Source: Promethearchaeota archaeon (GTDB taxonomy: Archaea; Asgardarchaeota; Lokiarchaeia; Sigynarchaeales; SOKP01). Taken from it: 27,563 nt of DNA. The stretch lies in NCBI GenBank assembly GCA_016839635.1, contig JAEOTV010000063.1:1-27563 (forward strand). The letters are read 5' to 3'. The notes beneath the pieces are model-generated. The model saw only the letters and a list, made by a program, of their open reading frames with translations. It was not told where the DNA came from and made no database searches. Each line of letters starts with the position of its first letter. The first letter of the stretch is position 1. Positions 14,826-21,627 of this stretch are shown in pieces. The position numbers and the translations under genes are program-made.

Positions 14826-16451
14826 TTATCTTTTTAATTTAGGTTTAAATTTTGGTTTCTTTTTTACTTTAATCTCTTTAACTGCTTTTTCTTTCTGAGT
14901 ATTTTTTGGTTTTATTTCTATTGGAGCATCAGACTTATATTGAGTTAGATTATTTTTTAAATCTTCAGCGAGAATGCCTAGCTTATTAGCAGTTGATGAA
15001 ATTTCTTCCATTGATGCAGTTTGTTGTTCTGAAGATGCACTGATTCCTTCTATAGCTCCAGTTGTAGATTCAAGCCTTTGAAGAATTTCATTAATTCTTG
15101 AACCTGTAGTGGATACCGATTTTCTTGATTCTTCTGCGAGTTTTCTTACTTCATCTGCTACAACTGCAAAACCTCTACCATATTCTCCAGCACGGCCAGC
15201 TTCTATACTGGCGTTTAGAGCTAACAAGTTAGTTTGTTCTGATATTGATACTATTATATCCATGACTCTCTTAATCTCATTTGATGATAAGACAATGTTC
15301 TGACTATCATTTGCTACTTGCTGCGTTGTTGAGGAAATTTCTTCAGATGCCGCATTAACTTCACTCGCGCTTGCAGCCAATTCTGTAGCTATATTTGCTA
15401 CATTAACACTTGCTTGAGATCCTGCCTCTAAAACCTTTTCCATATTATCTGTAACTCTTGTAATACTTTTCACAGTAGGACGTGCTATCATTATTCCAAG
15501 TACAACACATGCACCTAATGCAATTATCGTTATAATATAGGATACAAATACTCCTAATTGAGCACTAATTATTTGTTGGTTAATCTCAAATTGTGTTTCT
15601 AAATGTATTCCATTCAAATCCCCAGATAAATCTTCATAATCTAATTCAACGTCAGTTAATAATGTGTCAATATGATCTTTCATAGCAAAGATACCCTCAT
15701 CTCCAGTAACCATAGCTGTAAAATTGTGATGAATATTTTCAATTTCTAATAGTTTTGGAATGATTTGTGGATCTCCAGTATAAAAGGTATCAATAATTCC
15801 TATTATATTATCAAAAGTAATTACTGAAGTATTAAATTCTAAACCAGTCTCTTCGCAAATACCTTCCAAATATTCAAATGTTAAATAAATTTGCTCAGTA
15901 AGATAGCTTTTCAGCATGGTTGCATTTAATTTCATATACAAATCATCAACCAAACCAATCAACTCAGTAATAAGAACATCTGCTTGTTCTCGAATTTCAA
16001 TAGTCTCGTTTAACAATTGATTTATTTCTTCAGCATGAATGATAATTCCATGTTCATTACTTGTGATATCTCCTACAATACAACCAAAATCCTCTCGGAT
16101 ACAAATGATTTCTTCAATATGTTCTGGGTGTAGTCTTTCTAATAAATCCAAAGATGAATTAAAGGTTTCTGCATGTTCTAAAATATGTTCTGTAACAGTC
16201 TCCTCCTCAATGGTTTCATTATGATGTCCATGTGATTCTCCTCCATAGAGTTTCTCAAAAGTTTCTCGAATAATTAACTCCGCCTCATATAACATTGTAT
16301 CTACAGCTTCTGTGATCACCATATCTTTTTGGGTGAAATCTGTGATATAACCGTTTAATGTAGTTATTTGAATCATGCCAACAATACCAATTCCGAAAGA
16401 AAAAGCAATAAGAATGGCAAATCCAGTTGTCATTCTTTTCTTAATATTCAA
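14826..16451 (-). CDS. methyl-accepting chemotaxis protein
   Basis: This 541-residue transducer has a membrane helix at about 8-30, a helical extracytoplasmic sensor region of about 275 residues, a second membrane helix near 305-328, a short HAMP-like linker, and a cytoplasmic signalling hairpin. The tip is canonical: [19 protein letters not shown] then [16 protein letters not shown] (about 405-440), where CheA and CheW bind. The C-terminal 35 residues are very Lys-rich. The sensor carries an H-G-H-H patch near residues 72-76. The start is TTG at 16451, supported by GGGAAGGG about 8 bases upstream; the first in-frame ATG is six codons later. No che or archaellum genes are nearby, so its partners are elsewhere or absent. 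Confidence 0.92.
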   Translation of the reverse strand: MNIKKRMTTGFAILIAFSFGIGIVGMIQITTLNGYITDFTQKDMVITEAVDTMLYEAELIIRETFEKLYGGESHGHHNETIEEETVTEHILEHAETFNSSLDLLERLHPEHIEEIICIREDFGCIVGDITSNEHGIIIHAEEINQLLNETIEIREQADVLITELIGLVDDLYMKLNATMLKSYLTEQIYLTFEYLEGICEETGLEFNTSVITFDNIIGIIDTFYTGDPQIIPKLLEIENIHHNFTAMVTGDEGIFAMKDHIDTLLTDVELDYEDLSGDLNGIHLETQFEINQQIISAQLGVFVSYIITIIALGACVVLGIMIARPTVKSITRVTDNMEKVLEAGSQASVNVANIATELAASASEVNAASEEISSTTQQVANDSQNIVLSSNEIKRVMDIIVSISEQTNLLALNASIEAGRAGEYGRGFAVVADEVRKLAEESRKSVSTTGSRINEILQRLESTTGAIEGISASSEQQTASMEEISSTANKLGILAEDLKNNLTQYKSDAPIEIKPKNTQKEKAVKEIKVKKKPKFKPKLKR

Positions 16452-16767
16452 TGTATAATCCCTTCCCTTGTTTTTTTTTAAGATAGTTATACTTACAAAA
16501 AATAAGTAATCTTAACAAATTAGTTAAAAAATATAAATAAAAGCCTTTTTGTTTACAAAAACTTATATAAAAAGTTAAAATTTGAAACTAAAATAACCTT
16601 TTTTGTACCATTTTTTTAAACTAAAATTTTTTTATATTGAATCAACACATTTTACTTTTTGAAACTTGTTTTCAGTTATAGTTTCTCAATAATTTAGAAT
16701 TTATTAAGCATTATTTTAAATTTGGGTGCTTCTAAGGTAAAATTAACAAGAAGGAAGGATATAAAAA
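16452..16767. other. intergenic region between divergent genes
   Basis: This is 316 AT-rich bases with no open frame of interest. The chemotaxis-gene promoter is probably the TATA-like stretch at about 16528-16540 (minus strand), with a leader of about 55 bases carrying the ribosome site. A near-perfect inverted repeat, TTTTTGT-TT-ACAAAAA, lies at 16546-16561. The right end has GAAGGAAGGA (16750-16759), a good ribosome site for the TTG at 16768. Confidence 0.5.
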
Positions 16768-17172
16768 TTGAATCTCAAGCTTACTAAAAAGTCAAAACCT
16801 TTAATTCTAACTATTGTATCAGTTTCACTATTCTTTATACTTACAATAGGGTTTAGTGCAAATGCTATAACATCTCAGTTAACAGACCTATGGAATTTAA
16901 GCCAATTTGATCTAGCACTATTGAGTATGATTTTAATTATTGGGTTTGTCATAGGTGGATTAATTTATTCTATTTCTAATTTACCTGATCTAATAGAAAC
17001 ACAGAAGTTTTATTGTTTTAATGCTTTTTTTGGGGCACTCTCCAATTTATTGGCCGCATTTTCATTTAATTCTGCTTTGGTTCTACAAAGCAGAGAGAAT
17101 TTAAAATGTTGGAATTATAAACTAAACTTCTCCAAAATAAGAATAGAATATATAAATAAGAAAAGCGATTAG
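16768..17172 (+). pseudogene. truncated MFS transporter (first three helices only)
   Basis: The first ~105 residues look like the N-terminus of a major facilitator transporter: a Lys-rich start, helix 1 with F-S-A-N-A-I, L-W-N-L-S before helix 2, G-F-V-I-G-G-L-I-Y, a N-L-P-D loop, then helix 3 with A-F-F-G-A-L-S-N-L-L-A-A. A full transporter has about 400 residues and 12 helices. Here the similarity stops at S-A-L-V-L, exactly where the DNA carries a perfect 9-bp inverted repeat (17071-17094). The last ~30 residues are unrelated and run antisense into the end of the neighbouring gene. The start (TTG with GAAGGAAGGA 8 bases upstream) remains intact, so a fragment could still be made. I read it as a decayed gene. 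Confidence 0.65.
17071..17094. repeat. perfect inverted repeat at the MFS truncation point
   Basis: TCTGCTTTG-GTTCTA-CAAAGCAGA has 9-bp arms, a 6-base loop and no mismatch. It marks the place where MFS similarity ends. It may be a deletion scar or a terminator that has come to lie inside the remnant. Confidence 0.55.
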
Positions 17173-17592
17173 CGAAATAAAAAAGATCCATAAACTAAAT
17201 AAAGCGAAAAATTCAACAATAATATTTGTTGTTAAATTTGTTCCGCCAAAGATAAGAATTATTAATAGCGATGTTATTACACTAATTAGAAACTGAGTAA
17301 GAAAAGCTTTTATCATCTTAGAGTCCGCTTCAAATCTCTTGTCCTTTATAATATCACTTAATAATATGAAGACTTGAAGAGTAGGGAAAAACATTAATGC
17401 ATACGGGATTAGAGAGAGAATATTTGAAAAGAAAATAAGCCAGATAAATCCACTACTTAGGTTTACTACACTTAAAATTAGACTTATAATTCCATAAAAG
17501 ATAATTATTACCCATAAACACAAAAGAATCTTACTTAATCCTTTAGCATTCTTTGAGAAAAATGAATTTGAATTCTTATTAGTTTCCGCCAT
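17122..17592 (-). CDS. four-helix membrane protein, family not recognised
   Basis: I do not recognise this protein of about 156 residues. A short polar N-terminus rich in Asn and Ser (about 1-20) precedes four hydrophobic segments, at roughly 22-45, 50-75, 100-122 and 126-150, with a charged loop D-I-I-K-D-K-R-F-E-A-D-S-K between the second and third. No catalytic motif is visible. A GTG at 17613 would add seven residues encoded by a poly-T run; the ATG at 17592 is more natural, with a TATA-like TATATAT about 25 bases ahead of it, so the message may be leaderless. It is divergent from the HAD gene, with an inverted repeat in the gap. Confidence 0.7.
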   Translation of the reverse strand: MAETNKNSNSFFSKNAKGLSKILLCLWVIIIFYGIISLILSVVNLSSGFIWLIFFSNILSLIPYALMFFPTLQVFILLSDIIKDKRFEADSKMIKAFLTQFLISVITSLLIILIFGGTNLTTNIIVEFFALFSLWIFFISLIAFLIYIFYSYFGEV

Positions 17593-17621
17593 ATAAGAAA
17601 AAAAAAAAATCACATATATAT

Positions 17622-17637
17622 AATTATCTTGATAATT
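17622..17637. promoter_or_regulatory. inverted repeat in a divergent promoter
   Basis: AATTATC-TT-GATAATT, perfect 7-bp arms, sits in the 73-base gap between the four-helix membrane gene and the HAD gene. It overlaps the likely promoter of both and could be an operator. Confidence 0.35.
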
Positions 17638-17665
17638 CTTTAAAGGAGCATTTTGTTTTATATTA

Positions 17666-18469
17666 ATGATGGGTAAAAATAGGAATTTAAATAATATTAA
17701 AGGGATTTTATCTGATATCGATGGGACTCTTTATTTTAAAGGAAATCCCGTTCCTAATTCAATTGAAACGGTCTCAAAACTTCGAAAGGCTGGTGTAAAA
17801 CTACTTTTTCTTACAAATACAGATAGTAAATCTCCTAATACAGTATTAAAAACTTTACAAGAATATGGATTTGCCGTAAATAAAAATGAAATATTCACTC
17901 CTATTATCGCAGTAAAAGAATTCTTAAATAAACATCCAGATAAAATATCATATTTTGTCACTACAAAAGAAGTTGCTGAGGAATTTAAAGAATTTCGACA
18001 AGTAAAAGACTCTGAAATTCCCGATTTTGTAATTATAGGGGATTTCCATGATAATTGGGACATTAAACGTTTAAATTTAGCATTTCGATACGTTCTTAAA
18101 GGAGCGAAGCTACTTGGAACTCAAGGCAATATATATTATCTTGACCATAACGGTGAACCAGTCATAGATACAGGTTCATTTGTGTATATGATTGCTAATG
18201 CTGCTAACGTTGTTCCTAAAATATTTGGAAAACCGTCAAAAGAATATTTTCTACAAGCCTTATGCAAAATAGATCTTAATCCCAATGAAGCTTTTGTGGT
18301 TGGTGATGATCTTGAGTCTGATATCCAAGGAGCAATTAATGCCGGAATTAAGGGGATTTTAGTTAAAACAGGAAAAGGACAATTATTAGATTCATCTTCA
18401 TTGAAAGTCAAACCATATTTAATTCTTGATTCTTTCAGTTCTTTAGGTGAGTTAATTGAATTTAGATAA
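17666..18469 (+). CDS. HAD-superfamily hydrolase (NagD / LHPP / HDHD2-like phosphatase)
   Basis: This 267-residue enzyme should remove phosphate from a small metabolite or nucleotide using an Asp nucleophile and magnesium. Motif I is D17-I-D19-G-T21, motif II is L-F-L-T-N-T, motif III has the Lys in F-G-K-P-S-K, and motif IV is V-V-G-D-D-L-E-S-D-I-Q-G-A. The region between motifs II and III is a long cap of the C2a type, as in NagD, LHPP and HDHD2, and the I-T-D-I-like opening with a conserved N-T loop also fits. The substrate is unknown in this subfamily. There are two adjacent ATG codons at the start; the AAAGGAG at 17643-17649 is 17 bases away, rather far for a ribosome site. Confidence 0.9.
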   Translation: MMGKNRNLNNIKGILSDIDGTLYFKGNPVPNSIETVSKLRKAGVKLLFLTNTDSKSPNTVLKTLQEYGFAVNKNEIFTPIIAVKEFLNKHPDKISYFVTTKEVAEEFKEFRQVKDSEIPDFVIIGDFHDNWDIKRLNLAFRYVLKGAKLLGTQGNIYYLDHNGEPVIDTGSFVYMIANAANVVPKIFGKPSKEYFLQALCKIDLNPNEAFVVGDDLESDIQGAINAGIKGILVKTGKGQLLDSSSLKVKPYLILDSFSSLGELIEFR

Positions 18470-18616
18470 ATTTTTCTGATAGATGCCAGGAAATTTCAAA
18501 TCAAAATTCTTTGATTGATCTAATATGTTCAATTTTGAACTACATTATATGAAAGATAAAGAGACCGATTTTTATTTTTTTATTTCTTAAAGGAGTAGCA
18601 CTATTTAACAGAAAGA

Positions 18617-18625
18617 TTTATATAT
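18617..18625 (+). promoter_or_regulatory. TATA-like box of the CBS / RGG membrane protein operon
   Basis: TTTATATAT, with a purine-rich GAAAGA directly upstream that could serve as the TFB site, would start transcription near 18645, giving a leader of about 37 bases. A 6-bp inverted repeat (GTTCAA-TT-TTGAAC, 18527-18540) lies about 80 bases further upstream. Confidence 0.45.
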
Positions 18626-18682
18626 TCTATTTCGCGTATTCCTCATAAAAATTAATCTAAAAATAAAACGGATGTTTAATCC

Positions 18683-19684
18683 ATGGCTTTAAAAGAATAT
18701 TTCGTTCGAGATTTAGTAATTGATGATGAATACGGGATAATCGACTCAAATGCGACAATTCAAGATGCAGCAAAAAAGATGAAAGAAATTGGTATTCCGG
18801 ATTTAGTTGTAATAGAAAGTGAAAATCAAAATGTTCTCGGCGTTATTGCAGACTTCGATATAGTACAAAATGTTATTGCAGAAGGAAAGGATTGTAAATC
18901 TGAAAAAGTTATTTCTACCATGTATAAGATAAATCCAGTGAATTTGGATACACCTGTTTCTGATGCATTCAAAAGGATGCAAGAATTAAACGTTAATGTT
19001 GTTCCTGTTGTTCAAAATAAGAAGCTTATAGGGGTTTGTTCCATTCATGACTGCTGGAGTTTTATTCCTGATCAAACTTTTGATGAGATTGGACTGATAC
19101 CTGTTAGAAATGCAAAAATAGCAGAATTCTGGTTTGCCAGTGTTTGTGCAATCATAGCCTTTACCCTAGGGATACTTTTACCGTTAGCGGGAATTTTTGG
19201 CTTCTTTACAGGTAATTATAGTAATCTTATGAGTTTACTGGGAATGGGGCCAATGGTAGAAGATCCCATATTATCTTTCACCTTATTTGATGTGCGAGGA
19301 GCCGGAGTCATGCAACCTTTTTTGAATTTAAATGATCCTATATGGATTACTATCGATGTATTTAGTATTTTACTGTTGCTTTCTAGTATAATAGGATTAT
19401 TTTCAATAATCTACACAAGTTTTTCTGACACAAGAAATTTGCAAACAAGTTGGATTTTGAAAAAAATAATACCAGGTATAGCAGTTTTCTTTATGGCTTT
19501 TGAATGGATTTTATTTGGTATTGCGTTTGCACTTGAGATCCCGCAACCCCTTATTTCGATAGATCCAATCGGGCTAACTTTGTCTATTATATCTATGGTA
19601 TTAATACTTCTAGCAATCAATAGAGACTACATTTTCCGAGGAATAGAACAACCTGAAGTTAAAGATAGTGAGGTGTCAAAATAA
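18683..19684 (+). CDS. membrane protein with two N-terminal CBS domains
   Basis: In this 333-residue protein, residues about 8-65 and 75-130 are a CBS pair: A-T-I-Q-D-A-A-K-K-M-K-E-I-G-I-P-D-L-V-V-I and T-P-V-S-D-A-F-K-R-M-Q-E-L-N-V-N-V-V-P-V-V, each ending in a G-V-I-A-D-F-D-I or G-V-C-S-I-H-D type strand. CBS pairs usually bind AMP, ATP or other adenosyl ligands and switch an attached domain. The rest has four hydrophobic segments at about 150-175, 228-250, 268-290 and 300-318, with no transporter motif that I recognise. It ends three bases before the next gene, so the two must be co-transcribed. The role is inferred: adenylate-sensing membrane partner of the RGG/zinc-ribbon protein. Confidence 0.85.
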   Translation: MALKEYFVRDLVIDDEYGIIDSNATIQDAAKKMKEIGIPDLVVIESENQNVLGVIADFDIVQNVIAEGKDCKSEKVISTMYKINPVNLDTPVSDAFKRMQELNVNVVPVVQNKKLIGVCSIHDCWSFIPDQTFDEIGLIPVRNAKIAEFWFASVCAIIAFTLGILLPLAGIFGFFTGNYSNLMSLLGMGPMVEDPILSFTLFDVRGAGVMQPFLNLNDPIWITIDVFSILLLLSSIIGLFSIIYTSFSDTRNLQTSWILKKIIPGIAVFFMAFEWILFGIAFALEIPQPLISIDPIGLTLSIISMVLILLAINRDYIFRGIEQPEVKDSEVSK

Positions 19685-19687
19685 AAA

Positions 19688-21187
19688 ATGCCGCGTGGTG
19701 GCGGTGGCGGGTTTCGTGGTGGTGGTGGATTTAGAGGAGGTGGTTTTGGTGGTGGATTTCGAGGTGGTGGATTTCGAGGCGCTTCTGGCGGATTTAGACC
19801 ACCTTATCAAGGAGGCGGAAGACCTTTTGGGAGAACTGGCGCTAATCGAGTAGTATCGAGATCCCCTAGAGGACCTTATACACATAGATATTACCGTCCC
19901 CATCGTATGTATTATAGACCTCATTGGTGGTATCATCGACCTTGGTATTACAGATGGTGGTATTCACCTTGGTGGTCAGGACATTATTATAGACCTTGGT
20001 ATTATAGCCCTGTCTATGTTGGTGGAGGGATAACATTTGCAATTATCCTTGCTTTAGTAATTCTACCTGTTGCGGGTGTAGCATTCTGGTTTCCATTTAC
20101 TAGCGCAGACTCAACTGGCACTGTCAATTATCGTTCTACAGAGACTTTATATTTTAATGAATTCTGGTATGAATATGAATACATAGAAGATGGACAGGAT
20201 ATTACATTCTCTATTCAATCTTCACCGAGTAATATCACGTTTGCTCTTTGGAATCAGCCTTTTGAGAATTTGCCTACTACAACTAAACATATTGATATTG
20301 TAAATTCAATATCTATTAACCCTATATCATTTGATTACTGGGCAGAATGGTTGTTTCTAAGAGCGGGTTCTTCAATTGTCTATGATTATAATTCAAGCGC
20401 CAATCTTGATTTCTTCATTGCTGATGCTTGGGATTTCTATAATTGGAATCACGGAGGATCTCCAGTATTTCCGGTTAGCGTGTTAAATAACAATCAAGGG
20501 AGTGGAACATATAATGTTCCTACTACTCAAGATTATTATATTGTATGGTATAATGATGGAGGCTTTACTATTGACGTAGATTACACTATAAATTATACGG
20601 CAGTAAATGTCCCTGATTTTAGTGTAACCCCCGAGAACTATGAAGATATTGATTTTATATCAACAGATTATACTGTAACAACCGCTGGTAATTGGTATTT
20701 CTTTGTTTATTTTGATCCGATGAATTCTCCCGAAGAATCAACAACAATCACTTTTGACGTTACTTATGATACCGGCGTGACCTATCAAGAGAGATGGCTT
20801 GGTGTTCAATGGATCTTAATTATAGTTCTTGTTGTAGTTGTCATTATTTTAATAGCTGCTGTTGTAGCAAGAAGAGGTCAAAAAAAATTGAAATTGAAAG
20901 CCCCAACAACCACAGATCAAGCAAAAAAATCACCATATAAAGTAACTCCTACTGAAACTGAGAAAGAAACTGTTAAAAAAGAAGAAATTAAGTGTACTCG
21001 TTGCGATGCCTCAATAAAACCAGATTCAAAATTCTGTCCTAAATGTGGGGGAAAAATAGAAGGAAGACAAGTGGGTGTTCCTTCAATAACTACTCCGGCT
21101 TCGGCAAAGACATGTTCATTATGCGGAAGTAAACTTGCTGGGACAGAAAAATTCTGTAAATGGTGTGGTACAAAAATAGAAGAATAG
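19688..21187 (+). CDS. RGG- and aromatic-rich two-helix membrane protein with two C-terminal zinc ribbons
   Basis: The 499 residues run in this order. Residues 3-50 are Gly-rich repeats of the F-R-G-G-G type (RGG-like). Residues 60-110 are dominated by Tyr, Trp, Arg, Pro and His in Y-Y-R-P-H/W units. A membrane helix spans about 111-135. A region of about 230 residues, rich in Thr, Ser, Asn, Tyr and Asp and probably beta-sandwich, lies outside the cell. A second helix spans about 373-394, followed by a Lys/Thr-rich linker. Two zinc ribbons end the protein: C436-x2-C439 with C450-x2-C453, and C476-x2-C479 with C490-x2-C493. Both termini should face the cytoplasm. RGG segments often bind RNA or form condensates; a membrane-tethered scaffold is inference. 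It follows the CBS gene by three bases. I do not know a named family with this layout. Confidence 0.85.
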   Translation: MPRGGGGGFRGGGGFRGGGFGGGFRGGGFRGASGGFRPPYQGGGRPFGRTGANRVVSRSPRGPYTHRYYRPHRMYYRPHWWYHRPWYYRWWYSPWWSGHYYRPWYYSPVYVGGGITFAIILALVILPVAGVAFWFPFTSADSTGTVNYRSTETLYFNEFWYEYEYIEDGQDITFSIQSSPSNITFALWNQPFENLPTTTKHIDIVNSISINPISFDYWAEWLFLRAGSSIVYDYNSSANLDFFIADAWDFYNWNHGGSPVFPVSVLNNNQGSGTYNVPTTQDYYIVWYNDGGFTIDVDYTINYTAVNVPDFSVTPENYEDIDFISTDYTVTTAGNWYFFVYFDPMNSPEESTTITFDVTYDTGVTYQERWLGVQWILIIVLVVVVIILIAAVVARRGQKKLKLKAPTTTDQAKKSPYKVTPTETEKETVKKEEIKCTRCDASIKPDSKFCPKCGGKIEGRQVGVPSITTPASAKTCSLCGSKLAGTEKFCKWCGTKIEE

Positions 21188-21231
21188 CTAATTCATTTTT
21201 TTTTTTATTTTATATAAAAACAAGAAAAAGA

Positions 21232-21438
21232 TTATTCTGTTTCTTGAGTAGCATTTTCTGCTTCATGATTCTTTGCGGAACTATAACTACCCTTTACTTC
21301 ATTAAGATCAACAGTTACAACTGTATGCCCTAAATGTTGTTTTTCAAACCTTTTTACTTCTACTTGGTTAACTGGGTTACCTGGATGAATAACCATATAT
21401 GATCTGCATTTTATGCACGCACGACATCGAACACTCAT
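21232..21438 (-). CDS. small conserved Cys-motif protein
   Basis: The protein has 68 residues. The start M-S-V-R-C-R-A-C-I-K-C-R-S-Y has Cys at 5, 8 and 11, then H-P-G-N-P-V-N, a helix V-K-R-F-E-K-Q-H, the strand G-H-T-V-V-T-V-D-L-N-E-V-K-G and a disordered Glu/Asn tail. The pattern is familiar to me from short, conserved but unnamed archaeal proteins; I cannot give a function. The Cys triad with nearby His could bind zinc. It has its own AT-rich promoter with an inverted repeat (ATTAATT and AATTAAT arms, 21450-21474) just upstream, and lies downstream of purL on the same strand. Confidence 0.75.
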   Translation of the reverse strand: MSVRCRACIKCRSYMVIHPGNPVNQVEVKRFEKQHLGHTVVTVDLNEVKGSYSSAKNHEAENATQETE

Positions 21439-21607
21439 GATTGTAATCCATTAATTTAATATTATTTAATTAATCCATACGTAGTTGTCAAATTATTAAA
21501 TAATTATAAAATATTTCAAATTTATGGTTTTAAATTAAAAATGTTGTATCAGTACATACAGAAATTTTCAATCGAACTCTATAAAATTTTCCTCATAAGA
21601 TCTACTT

Positions 21608-21627
21608 TTTAGTTTAATTAAACTAAA
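21608..21627. repeat. 20-bp perfect palindrome over the purL stop codon
   Basis: The sequence 21608-21627 equals its own reverse complement over all 20 bases (half-site TTTAGTTTAA). It covers the TAG stop of purL. No U run follows it in the purL message, so it is not a standard terminator; it could be a protein site or a message-end hairpin. Confidence 0.5.

Noticed and set aside
19676..19936. Minus-strand frame rich in Ser, Thr and Lys opposite the RGG segment
   Set aside because: Repeats in it come only from the Gly/Arg codons on the plus strand.
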